NCBI GenBank assembly: GCA_004356105.1 | Contig: SMYC01000152.1 | Coordinates: 40,214-104,213, forward strand | Length of the DNA: 64,000 nt | Reading direction: 5' to 3' | Origin: Acidobacteriota bacterium | Lineage (GTDB): Bacteria; Acidobacteriota; Vicinamibacteria; Marinacidobacterales; SMYC01 | Shown: positions 23,407-32,841 of the stretch, one piece after another | Layout: each line of letters begins with the position of its first letter | Position numbering within the stretch: the stretch's first letter is position 1 | Translations under genes and position numbers: made by a program | The notes under the pieces: model-generated | Told to the model about the DNA's origin: nothing | What the model saw: the letters and a program-made list of their open reading frames with translations, nothing else | Databases searched by the model: none

Positions 23407-25863
23407 ATGGCGAAGTCACTCGTGATCGTGGAATCGCCCGCCAAGGCGAAGACCATCAACAAGTTTCTCGGACGCAATTACATCGTCCGAGCCTCCATGG
23501 GACATGTGCGCGACTTGCCGAAGAGCAAGCTCGGTGTGGATGTCGAGCACGGCTTCGTACCGGACTACGTCGTCATTCCCAAGAAGAAGAAGATCCTCTC
23601 GGAGCTCAAGATCGAGGCGCAGAAGGCCGACGCGATCTACCTCGCTCCAGATCCCGACCGCGAAGGCGAAGCGATCAGCTTCCACCTGGCCGAAGAGCTC
23701 AAAAGCAAGGACAGCAAGATTTACCGTATCCTCTTTAACGAGATCACGAAGAAAGCGATCCAAGAAGCCATCAAGAATCCGCGCCAGATCGACCAGGACA
23801 AAGTCGACGCGCAGCAAGCCCGGCGGGTTCTCGACCGCCTCGTGGGCTATCAGATCTCCCCTCTCTTGTGGGAGAAAGTCCGGCGCGGTCTCTCCGCGGG
23901 ACGCGTGCAATCCGTCGCGCTTCGCATCGTGTGCGAGCGCGAGCGCGAGTTTCAAGCCTTCGACTCCGAAGAATATTGGTCGATCCACACCGATCTCGAA
24001 GGCGGGAGCCCGCCTCCGTTCGTCGCCAAGCTCAGCAAGATAGACGGGAAGACCATCGAGCTCAAAGACGAGAGCTCGACCCAAGCCGTCGTCGACGAGC
24101 TCTCGAAAAACGATTTCGCCGTGAAGAAGGTCACCGCGAAAGAGAGGCGGCGCAATCCTGTCCCCCCTTTCATCACGAGCAAGTTGCAGCAGGAAGGGGC
24201 CCGCAAGCTCGGCTTTACCGCGAAGCGTACGATGATGGTCGCTCAAAAACTCTACGAGGGCATCGAGCTCGGCAAAGAGACCGTCGGCCTCATCACTTAT
24301 ATGAGAACCGATTCGACACGGATTGCCGACGAAGCCATCGCGGAAGTTCGCGAATTTGTCGGCGAGCGCTATGGCGCGGAAATGCTCCCCGAAAAGCCAA
24401 ACGTGTACAAGAGCAAGAAGGGCGCCCAGGACGCGCACGAAGCCACCCGTCCCACCTCCGTGATGCGGGACCCGGAATCCATCGCCGCTTATCTAGGTCG
24501 CGACGAGCTCAAGCTCTATCGGCTCATCTGGAACCGATTCGTTGCCTCGCAAATGCGTCCCGCCGTGTTCGACGAAACGATCGTGGAGATCGAGGCTGGC
24601 CGCCACAACCTCCGTGCACGCGGCTCCGTTCTCAAGTTCAGGGGCTTCCTGACGATCTACGAGGAAGGCAAGGACGAGGACCAGTCTCAGAAAGAGGCCG
24701 AAGGAACCGCCAAAGCGGATGGGGCCGGGCAGCTTCCGGCACTCACGGAAGGTGAGGTGCTCAAACTAGTCGTGGTCAAGCCCGAGCAGCATTTCACTCA
24801 GCCGCCGCCGCGCTTCACCGAGGCATCGCTCGTCAAAGAGCTCGAGGAGAAAGGCATCGGACGTCCGAGCACCTATGCGAGCATCCTCTCCGTTCTGATC
24901 GATCGCGAATATGTCAACAAAGTCGAGAAGAAGTTCTTGCCGACCGAGCTCGGCTTTCTCGTCACCGACCTTCTGATGGAAAGCTTCGCCGATATCATGG
25001 CGATCGAGTACACAGCACAAATGGAGGAGCTCCTCGACAAGATCGAGGAAGGGAGCGCCAACTACCTCACGACGATTGACGGCTTCTACCAGAAATTCAA
25101 AAAGGATCTCGAAGACGCCAAAGAGAACATGACCAACGTCAAGGCCATGGAGCTCGAGACGGAGGAAGTCTGCGACAAATGCGGGAAGAAGATGGTGATC
25201 AAGTGGGGAAGATTCGGCCACTTTCTCGCCTGCTCTGGTTATCCCGACTGCCGCAACACGCGTGAGATCCAGAACTATCAGGACAAAGGCTCCGCCGATC
25301 CGGACGCCTTCCAAGACGAAGAGTGCGAGAAATGCGGACGCGCTATGGTGCTGAAGAAAGGCCGCTACGGTCAGTTTCTCGCCTGCTCGGGATATCCCGA
25401 CTGCAAGAATACGCGGCGCATCCTGAGAGGCGCCGATGGATCGCTCGAGACGAAGAAAGATCAGCTTCTCGACGATAAGTGCCCGAAGTGCGAAAATCAG
25501 CTCGTCATCAAACACGGACGCTATGGCGAGTTCACCGCGTGTAGCGCCTATCCCGACTGCAAGTTCATCAAGCAGAAGGAGGTTGGCGTCTCCTGCCCAA
25601 AAGAGAACTGCCCAGGACAAGTCGTCGAGCGCCGCTCGCGCCGCGGGAAGCTCTTCTACGGTTGCAGCGAGTACCCGAATTGCGAGTTTACGAGCTGGTA
25701 CATGCCGGTCAAGGAGCCTTGCCCCGAATGCGGCTTTCCCGTCATCTTCGAGAAGAAAACCAAGCGCGACGGTCCCCATCTCGCGTGCACGCAGGATGGC
25801 TGCAAGTACAAGAAGATTATGGAGCCCGAGCCCGAGCCCGAGCCCGAGCCAGCTAGGGCTTGA
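23407..25863 (+). CDS. topA: DNA topoisomerase I with several C-terminal zinc ribbons
   Basis: MAKSLVIVESPAKAKTINKFLG, PDPDREGEAISFHLAEEL, GLITYMRTDSTRIADEA, five Cys4-like C-terminal modules; ATG at 23407 preferred over 23287. Confidence 0.96.
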   Translation: MAKSLVIVESPAKAKTINKFLGRNYIVRASMGHVRDLPKSKLGVDVEHGFVPDYVVIPKKKKILSELKIEAQKADAIYLAPDPDREGEAISFHLAEELKSKDSKIYRILFNEITKKAIQEAIKNPRQIDQDKVDAQQARRVLDRLVGYQISPLLWEKVRRGLSAGRVQSVALRIVCEREREFQAFDSEEYWSIHTDLEGGSPPPFVAKLSKIDGKTIELKDESSTQAVVDELSKNDFAVKKVTAKERRRNPVPPFITSKLQQEGARKLGFTAKRTMMVAQKLYEGIELGKETVGLITYMRTDSTRIADEAIAEVREFVGERYGAEMLPEKPNVYKSKKGAQDAHEATRPTSVMRDPESIAAYLGRDELKLYRLIWNRFVASQMRPAVFDETIVEIEAGRHNLRARGSVLKFRGFLTIYEEGKDEDQSQKEAEGTAKADGAGQLPALTEGEVLKLVVVKPEQHFTQPPPRFTEASLVKELEEKGIGRPSTYASILSVLIDREYVNKVEKKFLPTELGFLVTDLLMESFADIMAIEYTAQMEELLDKIEEGSANYLTTIDGFYQKFKKDLEDAKENMTNVKAMELETEEVCDKCGKKMVIKWGRFGHFLACSGYPDCRNTREIQNYQDKGSADPDAFQDEECEKCGRAMVLKKGRYGQFLACSGYPDCKNTRRILRGADGSLETKKDQLLDDKCPKCENQLVIKHGRYGEFTACSAYPDCKFIKQKEVGVSCPKENCPGQVVERRSRRGKLFYGCSEYPNCEFTSWYMPVKEPCPECGFPVIFEKKTKRDGPHLACTQDGCKYKKIMEPEPEPEPEPARA

Positions 25864-25963
25864 TCAGGAAAGCTACCCGCTTCCTGGCCCGCCAGCCCAG
25901 CAGGTAGCCGGTAGCCAGCCAAAGAACGTGCGTTCTTGGCCGGTTTGCGGTTAAATAGGCGAC

Positions 25964-27289
25964 GTGGAGATTCCCGAAGTCACGGTTATTGGGGCGGGGC
26001 TTGCGGGGACGGAAGCGGCTTGGCAAGTAGCAATTCGCGGCGTTTCGGTGCGTCTGTTCGAGATGCGGCCTCACAAGCCGACGCCGGTCCATCGCACCGA
26101 TGGATTTGCCGAGCTCGTTTGCAGCAACTCGCTGCGCTCCAATGACTTGACGAACGCGCACGGTCTTCTCAAAGAGGAGATGCGGCGGCTCGGATCGTTA
26201 GTGATCGAGGCGGCCGAAGCGAGTCGTGTTCCGGCAGGACAGGCCCTCGCCGTCGATCGCGACGTTTTCTCGCGCACCATCACCGAGCGGCTCGAAGCTT
26301 CACCGGCAATCGAGATCCTACGTGAGGAGATCCCGGCGATCCCCGAGCACGGGACCGTCATCGTAGCGACCGGGCCGCTCACTTCCGACGCGCTCGCGGC
26401 ATCGATCCATGCCTTCACGGGTAGTGACTACCTGTATTTCTACGACGCGGTGAGCCCCGTCATCGAAGTCGAGACGATCGACTTCAAAAAGGCGTTCCGG
26501 GCGTCGCGCTACGGGAAAGGCGGAGATGACTACATCAACTGTCCGATGAACCGGAAGGAGTACGGTGTCTTTTACGAAGCCCTGATCGCGGCTTCTACCA
26601 TCGACCTGCACGAGATCGACAAGGGCCTATATTTCGAGGGCTGCCTTCCCGTCGAGGTGATGGCGGCGCGCGGTGTCGACACGCTCCGGTTCGGACCCAT
26701 GAAACCGGTCGGCCTCGTCGATCCGAGGACGCAAAAAGAGCCCTATGCCGTGGTGCAGCTGCGGCAGGACAATCTCGCCGCGACGCTCTACAACATCGTC
26801 GGCTTTCAGAACCAGCTCAAATGGGGCGAGCAAAAACGCGTGCTCCGCCTCATCCCCGGTCTCGAGCAAGCCGACTTCGCCCGCTACGGCATGATCCATC
26901 GCAACACCTATATCAACGCGCCGTCGATTCTGAAGCCGAGCTTTCAGACCAAACGGCGCGACAATCTGTTCTTCGCCGGACAGATTTCGGGCGTCGAGGG
27001 CTATACCGAATCCGCCGCGTCAGGCCTCATGGCGGGTCGCAACGCCGCGGCGCTTGCTCTCGGAGAGCCTATCGAGGTCCCGCCACCAGAAACGGCTCTC
27101 GGCGCACTTTCCCACTACATCGCCCACGCGGACGCCAAGAGCTACCAGCCGACGAACATCGCTTTCGGGCTCCTGCCGCCCATGAACCCCCCGGTCAAAA
27201 ACCGCCGCGCCCGCAGGCAAGCGATGGTGGAGCGGGCGCTTTCGGAGATCGACGCGTTCATCTCCCGCCGTGATGTGGTAACCTCTTAG
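25964..27289 (+). CDS. trmFO: Methylenetetrahydrofolate-tRNA-(uracil-5-)-methyltransferase (TrmFO)
   Basis: VTVIGAGLAGTEAAWQVAIRGVSVRLFEMRPHKPTPVHRTDGFAELVCSNSLRSNDLTNAHGLLKEEMR; GVEGYTESAASGLMAGRNAA. Confidence 0.96.
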   Translation: MEIPEVTVIGAGLAGTEAAWQVAIRGVSVRLFEMRPHKPTPVHRTDGFAELVCSNSLRSNDLTNAHGLLKEEMRRLGSLVIEAAEASRVPAGQALAVDRDVFSRTITERLEASPAIEILREEIPAIPEHGTVIVATGPLTSDALAASIHAFTGSDYLYFYDAVSPVIEVETIDFKKAFRASRYGKGGDDYINCPMNRKEYGVFYEALIAASTIDLHEIDKGLYFEGCLPVEVMAARGVDTLRFGPMKPVGLVDPRTQKEPYAVVQLRQDNLAATLYNIVGFQNQLKWGEQKRVLRLIPGLEQADFARYGMIHRNTYINAPSILKPSFQTKRRDNLFFAGQISGVEGYTESAASGLMAGRNAAALALGEPIEVPPPETALGALSHYIAHADAKSYQPTNIAFGLLPPMNPPVKNRRARRQAMVERALSEIDAFISRRDVVTS

Positions 27290-27402
27290 CTACACGCTCA
27301 CACCACGAGATGGTCCCAACAAGAGCCGGCGTGTGCCGTTGCTCGTCGAAGCGCTCACGCTACCGCTTCCGTCCTAGGGACGAAGCGAAGGAGGATGAAT
27401 CT

Positions 27403-28308
27403 ATGAAGCCACTCTTCCGGCTCCTCGGAGCTTTTGCCATCCTGTCGTGCCTCGCTCCAACCAGCCTCGAAGCCCAAGCAAAAATCCGCATCGCCATCTG
27501 GGACTTCGAGAACCACTCTGAAAGAAGCTGGTGGTTCTATAACGACCTCGGCCCGGCCGCGCGGAACCACATCGATACGGCGTTTTCGGAAAATGAAGAG
27601 CTCTCGTCGCGCTTCAGCGTGATCGAGCGGGAGAAGCTCGACCTCGTGCTGAAAGAGCAAGGGCTCGCCACATCGGGCGCCCTCGATCAGCAAACAGCCG
27701 CCCAAGTCGGCCGCGTGCTCGGCATCAAATACATCATCACCGGCGCCATCGACAAATTCGCCATCAACACAACCAAAGGCGGGTTCGGCGGCTTCGGCGG
27801 AAGCTTCACCAAGGCGGAAGCCGTCATCAATTTGCGGCTCATCGACACGACGACCGCCGAGCGCGTGATCGCAGTCTCCGCTAACGGCGATGTCAAAAAA
27901 GGCGGCGGTTTCGCGAAAGGCGCCAGCCTCAGTCGAGAGAACGAGTGGGGTATCGCGAGCGAGGCCATCGAGAAGGCGTCCGCGAAAGTCGTCGAAGCGT
28001 TTGCCAAGCACAAGGGGTTGAAAAACCTCGCCGCGGGCGGCGCGATGGGCGGCACCGAAGGTAAGATCATCAAAGTAGAAGGCAACCGTGCCTGGATCAA
28101 CATGGGCTCCGCATCCGGCGTTCAGGTTGGCGATCGCTACGTCGTGCTCTCTGTCGGTGACGCCCTCATCGACCCCGACACCGGGCAAGTGCTGGGTGTA
28201 GACGAGAGCGAGACCGGTGAAGGCGAAGTCGTCGACGTGAAAGATCGATTCGCCATCATGACCTTCACCGGAGCCGCGATGGCCAAGGACGTCGTCCGGA
28301 AGAAGTAG
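27403..28308 (+). CDS. CsgG-family exported protein with a C-terminal extra domain
   Basis: Signal peptide; RIAIWDFENHSERSWW...FSVIEREKLDLVLKEQGLATSGALDQQTAAQVGRVLGIKYIITGAIDKF; RBS aaggagg upstream of ATG. Confidence 0.85.
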   Translation: MKPLFRLLGAFAILSCLAPTSLEAQAKIRIAIWDFENHSERSWWFYNDLGPAARNHIDTAFSENEELSSRFSVIEREKLDLVLKEQGLATSGALDQQTAAQVGRVLGIKYIITGAIDKFAINTTKGGFGGFGGSFTKAEAVINLRLIDTTTAERVIAVSANGDVKKGGGFAKGASLSRENEWGIASEAIEKASAKVVEAFAKHKGLKNLAAGGAMGGTEGKIIKVEGNRAWINMGSASGVQVGDRYVVLSVGDALIDPDTGQVLGVDESETGEGEVVDVKDRFAIMTFTGAAMAKDVVRKK

Positions 28309-28401
28309 ATTTCAGCATTCAGGTCCGTATTGCGGTGATGGAGCTCTCTCATCCCAACGCTTGCGCCATCATTGCGTTCAGTCCTGACGACTGAATGCTG
28401 G

Positions 28402-30300
28402 TCACTGACTGCCGATCATTTCCTCCCAGTACGCCTGCAGCGCGTCGACGATGTCGGACCCGATGAGCCGGGACTGCTCTCGCATTTTTTCGCGCCCCAA
28501 GCGAGCGTCGAAAGTGAAGATGTGGGGCTCTAGCGTGAGCAGGTCGTCGAAGTGGCGCGATTCACCTTCGGCTTCGACGGCATAAGTACGCACGACGAAG
28601 GTCGTGCCAAACTGCTCTTCCTGCCGTGCTTCGATCTCTTGCACGTCGAGCCGCACGTGCACGTCGGAGCGCCCCGGACGCGCCATTCGGAGCCCGTTGC
28701 GCCGGCAAGACTCTATGATCGCGTTCCGGAACGCGGCGCATCCATCGCGAACGCCTTCACACGTCACGCTGACCAGCGGCTTGGCCGGTAGCGCCACGGG
28801 CTCAGGGGGTGGCGCGGCTTGCCCAACCGGTGGCGATACCGGCGGAGGAGCGATGATCGCACCTGTCGGCCCGGGCGTCGCCGGAGAAGGGGCGGGGGCG
28901 GGCGGCGCGGTTTCGTCAACCGGCGTTGGGGTCGGCGCGGTTTCGGCAACCGGCGTTGGGGTCGGCGCGGTTTCGTCAACCGGTGGTGCGGCGGGCGCGG
29001 CTTCGGCAACCGGCGGTGCGGGCGGCGCAGAGGTTTCACTCGCCTCCGGCGTCGCGCTCACGGCCACGGTCGCTTCGGCGATAACCTCCTCGCCGCTTCG
29101 TCCGCGCAGGAAGAACAGGGCGAGCGCTACCACGGCGCCGACAAAGATGACGAGCGCGAATACGAGTATCCCCCCTCGAGATTTCGGCTCTTCCGGGACT
29201 TGATGCGCGCGCAAGGTGCCTGTGGCCTCCGGCGGCAGCGCCGTGGCGGCACCAGCCATGGTAGCCTCCCCCGTCGCCCCCGGGACCGCAATGGTGGGCG
29301 CGGAGGCGGCAATGGTGGGCGCGGAGGCGGCAATTGCGGGCTCCGCCCTGATTTCCACGGCAGTGTCCTGCGCGCTGTCGAGCGCCCCGATGAGCTCCTC
29401 GGCGCTTTGATAGCGGTCGTCGGGATCTTTCTCGAGCAAGCGAAGCACGATCGCCTCGAGGGCCGACGGAACTCCCGGTTTGACCGAAGACGGTGGCACA
29501 GGCATCTCGGTCAGATGTTTGATCAGAATCTGCGGGATCGAGGTGTCGTCGAACGGGACGCGTCCTACGAGCATCTCGTACAGGATGACGCCTAGCGCGT
29601 ATAGATCGCTGCGGCGATCCACGGGTGCACCTTTCGCCTGCTCTGCCGACATGTAATGCGGGGTGCCGAGCACCATCCCGGTGGAGGTGAGCGCGGGGCT
29701 CGTCGGCTCGAGTGTTTTCGCGATACCGAAATCAAGAAGCTTCGGGATTTCGTTCCCGTCGCTGTCGCGCGTCACCATGATGTTCTGCGGCTTGAGATCG
29801 CGGTGTATGACATTGTTTCGATGCGCGACAGAAAGCGCGCTCGCGATGGCCTTTATGAGCCGCACGACGCGCTTCGGCTCCCATGCACCCTCGGTCTGGA
29901 TCGCTTCCTTCAAGCTGATTCCGGGCACGAGCTCCATCGCGATGTAGAGCATCCCGTCCGAGGTCTGGCCGAGATCGTAAACGGTGACGATATTGGGATG
30001 GCTCAAAAGGGCCGCCGCGCGGGCTTCGCGGAGAAATCTCTGCACCACCTCGCTCGACGAGACGAGCTCGGGCTTGATCAATTTGATCGCGACAGGCTTG
30101 TTCAGCATTAAGTGCGTGCCGCGATAGACAGCACCCATCCCGCCGCGCTTCAAGAAGCCATCGATCCGATACTTGCCGTCGAGCGTCTTCCCGACCGCCT
30201 GGTCCTCGAAGCTCACCGCACCTTCCAGAATCACGCCGTCATCGGGGCAAACGGTCTCGTTTCCCTCGAATTGGCGCCCACACTTCGTGCATTGACGCAT
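28402..30300 (-). CDS. Membrane Ser/Thr protein kinase with N-terminal zinc ribbon, Pro/Ala-rich stalk and external domain
   Basis: CTKCGRQFEGNETVCPDDG; YRIDGFLKRGGMGAVYRGTH, NNVIHRDLKPQNIMVTRD, LLDFGIAKT; TM segment GGILVFALVIFVGAVVALALFFL. Confidence 0.93.
   Translation of the reverse strand: MRQCTKCGRQFEGNETVCPDDGVILEGAVSFEDQAVGKTLDGKYRIDGFLKRGGMGAVYRGTHLMLNKPVAIKLIKPELVSSSEVVQRFLREARAAALLSHPNIVTVYDLGQTSDGMLYIAMELVPGISLKEAIQTEGAWEPKRVVRLIKAIASALSVAHRNNVIHRDLKPQNIMVTRDSDGNEIPKLLDFGIAKTLEPTSPALTSTGMVLGTPHYMSAEQAKGAPVDRRSDLYALGVILYEMLVGRVPFDDTSIPQILIKHLTEMPVPPSSVKPGVPSALEAIVLRLLEKDPDDRYQSAEELIGALDSAQDTAVEIRAEPAIAASAPTIAASAPTIAVPGATGEATMAGAATALPPEATGTLRAHQVPEEPKSRGGILVFALVIFVGAVVALALFFLRGRSGEEVIAEATVAVSATPEASETSAPPAPPVAEAAPAAPPVDETAPTPTPVAETAPTPTPVDETAPPAPAPSPATPGPTGAIIAPPPVSPPVGQAAPPPEPVALPAKPLVSVTCEGVRDGCAAFRNAIIESCRRNGLRMARPGRSDVHVRLDVQEIEARQEEQFGTTFVVRTYAVEAEGESRHFDDLLTLEPHIFTFDARLGREKMREQSRLIGSDIVDALQAYWEEMIGSQ
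28904..29033. repeat. 30-bp coding tandem repeat (about 4 units) in the kinase stalk
   Basis: Units ggcgcggtttcgtcaaccggcgttggggtc at 28904, 28934, 28964, 28994; encodes PV(A/D)ETAPTPT-like repeats. Confidence 0.9.
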
Positions 30301-30398
30301 GATGTGATGTTAAGGGGCTCGAACGAGCGAATCAACCCCCGGCCGGTGGGAGCCTTGGCTTCGCCCGGACCCTGAGAGACAATGCAGGCAACGCTCCC

Positions 30399-31322
30399 AT
30401 GACCATAGTGACACCGTCTCGCGCTCAATCGTCATCGGGGGCAATTGACTCTTTCCTGGAAGACCTGACGCATCGCCGCGGGCTTTCCGCGCATACAGTC
30501 AAGAACTATCGTTCGGATCTTCGTCAGTTTCGCGCTTTCGCCGAAACATCTCTCGACATCAAAGCCTGGAGTGGCATCGACGTTCTGGCCATCCGGGCGT
30601 TTCTCGCCGAGCTTCACAATAACGGTATTGCCCGCGCCTCCATCGCACGCAAGCTCGCCTCGCTCCGGACCTTCTTCCGCTATCTGACGCGAGAAGGCAG
30701 AGTCGACAAGAACCCGGCCCGGCTCGTGGCCACGCCGCGGCTCGACAAGAAGGTCCCCGCGCGGCTCGAGCAAAGCGAAGTCGAGAGACTTCTAGACGCG
30801 CCCGATGCGGGCACCGCGCTCGGACGGCGTGATCGCGCCATGCTCGAGCTTCTTTACGCGACAGGCCTACGGGTGGGAGAGCTTGTCTCTCTCGACCTCG
30901 CAACGCTCGATCTCGACAATAGGCTCGTGCGCGTCCACGGCAAAGGCAACAAGGAGCGCATCGTACCCTTCGGCGAGCTCGCCGCCAAAGCACTCCGCCT
31001 CTACTTGCAGGATCGACGAGAGCTCGTGCGCGCGGGACGCGGCACGGACGCGCTGTTTCTGAACGCGCGTGGCGGCCGTCTCACGTCACGTTCGGTGCGA
31101 CGGCTCATGGATCGCTACCTCCAGCTAACGGCGCTTAGTGCGAGCTTGTCGCCGCACAGCCTGCGACACGCCTTCGCCACGCATCTGCTCGAGCGTGGCT
31201 GCGACTTACGCTCGATCCAGGAGCTCCTCGGCCATGAAAGCTTGTCAACGACGCAAAAATATACAACGCTGTCGACACAGAGGCTTTTGGACGTCTACGA
31301 AAAAACGCACCCAAAAGCATGA
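30399..31322 (+). CDS. xerC: Tyrosine recombinase XerC/XerD
   Basis: LLYATGLRVGELVSLDL, SPHSLRHAFATHLLERGCDLRSIQELLGHESLSTTQKYTTLS; XerC versus XerD not resolved. Confidence 0.93.
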   Translation: MTIVTPSRAQSSSGAIDSFLEDLTHRRGLSAHTVKNYRSDLRQFRAFAETSLDIKAWSGIDVLAIRAFLAELHNNGIARASIARKLASLRTFFRYLTREGRVDKNPARLVATPRLDKKVPARLEQSEVERLLDAPDAGTALGRRDRAMLELLYATGLRVGELVSLDLATLDLDNRLVRVHGKGNKERIVPFGELAAKALRLYLQDRRELVRAGRGTDALFLNARGGRLTSRSVRRLMDRYLQLTALSASLSPHSLRHAFATHLLERGCDLRSIQELLGHESLSTTQKYTTLSTQRLLDVYEKTHPKA

Positions 31323-31336
31323 GCGGCAGGGTCGGG

Positions 31337-32704
31337 CTAGTTGTCCGATTCGAGGCCGGTATCCGCGCCCACGATGATGAGGCACGGTATCTTGACGCCG
31401 TTTAGGCGTGCGGGGTGGAACTGCGCTCGTATGATGGTCATCACCATCGTCGGAGCCCATTCGCTAGCGTCCGGCGTCACGTGCACGGCGACGATGCGGC
31501 CCCGGTGATCGATCAGCACGCCGAAGCCGCCGCGGCTCCGGCGCGAGCGTATCGTGCTCGGCATCTTGACCGCGCCGTCGATGATTTTTGGAGGCACATA
31601 GTCGATGCCCTCTTCCTTGAGCGCCATTGCGTAAGGCGTCAAGTCATGCAACAGATAGTCGAAGTTCTCGCTGAACGCGGATGTAAAAGCCGCCTCCGCA
31701 AGCTTTTCTTCGGAGGCGAGCGCATATTCAAAACCAATATGAAGGCTCGCTTCGGCATCGCGAGGAACCGCCTCGGCGAGCGCGCGAAAGAGACTCATAG
31801 CATCTTCGCGGTGGCCTTCATACGCGTGGGCGCGCGCTAACAGACGCAGGGCCCGCTCTCTTCCGGGCTCGACGAGAAGCACTTCGCCGAGCTCCTCGAT
31901 GGCCTCTATGTACTTCTTGTCCGCGAGAAGGGCTTCACCGACGAGAAGCCGCACTTCGATACGCTCGTCATCGGTCGTTGGCAAGAAGGTCGCAAGCCAG
32001 CTCAATGCCTGGTCGAACTTGCGATCCGAGATGTAATCGCGCGCTTGGTTCAAAGGAGAATGAAGCGCGGCGATCTCGAGCGGCGATTCTTCTACCTTGG
32101 GCTCGAGAAAGAAATAACGCGTCGGCTCGGCGCCACTCTTTTGCAGGCTTTCCATGAGCCTGGGGTGTCGGTTCGCGAACCGCTCGAGCGCATCCGGAAA
32201 CTCATCGATGATCTCGAGCACGTGGCCTTTGTAGACGAGGCCTTCGCTTCTGACGCCGGAGCGAATCGTGCCCAGGTAGATCGGCGCCTCGGGCCGGACC
32301 AGAAATGTCGGTATCCCGGCATTCGGCAGGGCCTTCACGCGATAACGCTGCTTCACGGGCGGGAAGCGCCGCGGGTTCATAGGTCGAATGGTCGGGAAGT
32401 AGACGGCTTCAATGGCCACGACCTCATAGCGGCCGACGGGAAGCGTTGCTTCGAAAAAGCCGAGTGCTCCGTCGACGCGGATCAGATGCTCGTCACCAGT
32501 CTCCGTATGGCGTACGCGTATCTTGCGCCCGCGATAGTCGGTTCCGTCGAACCGGCCTTGAATGCGGCCAAACACGATGGAGAGGCCCTCTTGGCGCAGC
32601 TCACTCCACGTCTCGTTCCCATCGAGGTCATCGGCCCAACTTGGAGCAGCCAGCGCCAACCAGAGCGCAGTCATCGCTGCCACCGTCCATCGAGCGCCGG
32701 TCAT
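31337..32704 (-). CDS. Exported TPR protein with possible TonB-like C-terminal domain
   Basis: Signal peptide; TPR-like helices LLVEPGRERALRLLARAHAYEGHREDAMSLF; terminal IIRAQFHPARLNGVKIPCLIIV resembles TonB-C. Confidence 0.6.
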   Translation of the reverse strand: MTGARWTVAAMTALWLALAAPSWADDLDGNETWSELRQEGLSIVFGRIQGRFDGTDYRGRKIRVRHTETGDEHLIRVDGALGFFEATLPVGRYEVVAIEAVYFPTIRPMNPRRFPPVKQRYRVKALPNAGIPTFLVRPEAPIYLGTIRSGVRSEGLVYKGHVLEIIDEFPDALERFANRHPRLMESLQKSGAEPTRYFFLEPKVEESPLEIAALHSPLNQARDYISDRKFDQALSWLATFLPTTDDERIEVRLLVGEALLADKKYIEAIEELGEVLLVEPGRERALRLLARAHAYEGHREDAMSLFRALAEAVPRDAEASLHIGFEYALASEEKLAEAAFTSAFSENFDYLLHDLTPYAMALKEEGIDYVPPKIIDGAVKMPSTIRSRRSRGGFGVLIDHRGRIVAVHVTPDASEWAPTMVMTIIRAQFHPARLNGVKIPCLIIVGADTGLESDN

Positions 32705-32747
32705 CTTACCTCCGTCGGATTCAGGCGAGGACCATATCACACCCAGG

Positions 32748-32841
32748 ATTCAGCATTCAGCATTCAGCATTCAGGAAACTCTCAGGAATAGAGGCCAAAC
32801 CCGGTTGCCACGGTCCTGAGAGAATGCTGAATGCTGAAATC
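32748..32841. repeat. Heptamer tandem repeat ATTCAGC with inverted partner
   Basis: attcagc x3 plus attcag (32748-32774) and gaatgctgaatgctgaaatc (32822-32841). Confidence 0.85.

Noticed and set aside
23416-24438. 340-aa minus-strand ORF antisense to topA (also 24766-25779)
   Set aside because: Mirror-frame ORF of a conserved gene; low-complexity L/D/E/R-rich translation without motifs.
25922-25937. aagaacgtgcgttctt palindrome between topA and trmFO as a regulator site
   Set aside because: A single short palindrome with no second copy or recognised consensus; could be chance or a weak hairpin.
28904-29033. 30-bp repeats considered as a CRISPR array
   Set aside because: Units are contiguous with no spacers and encode a Pro/Thr-rich kinase stalk in frame.
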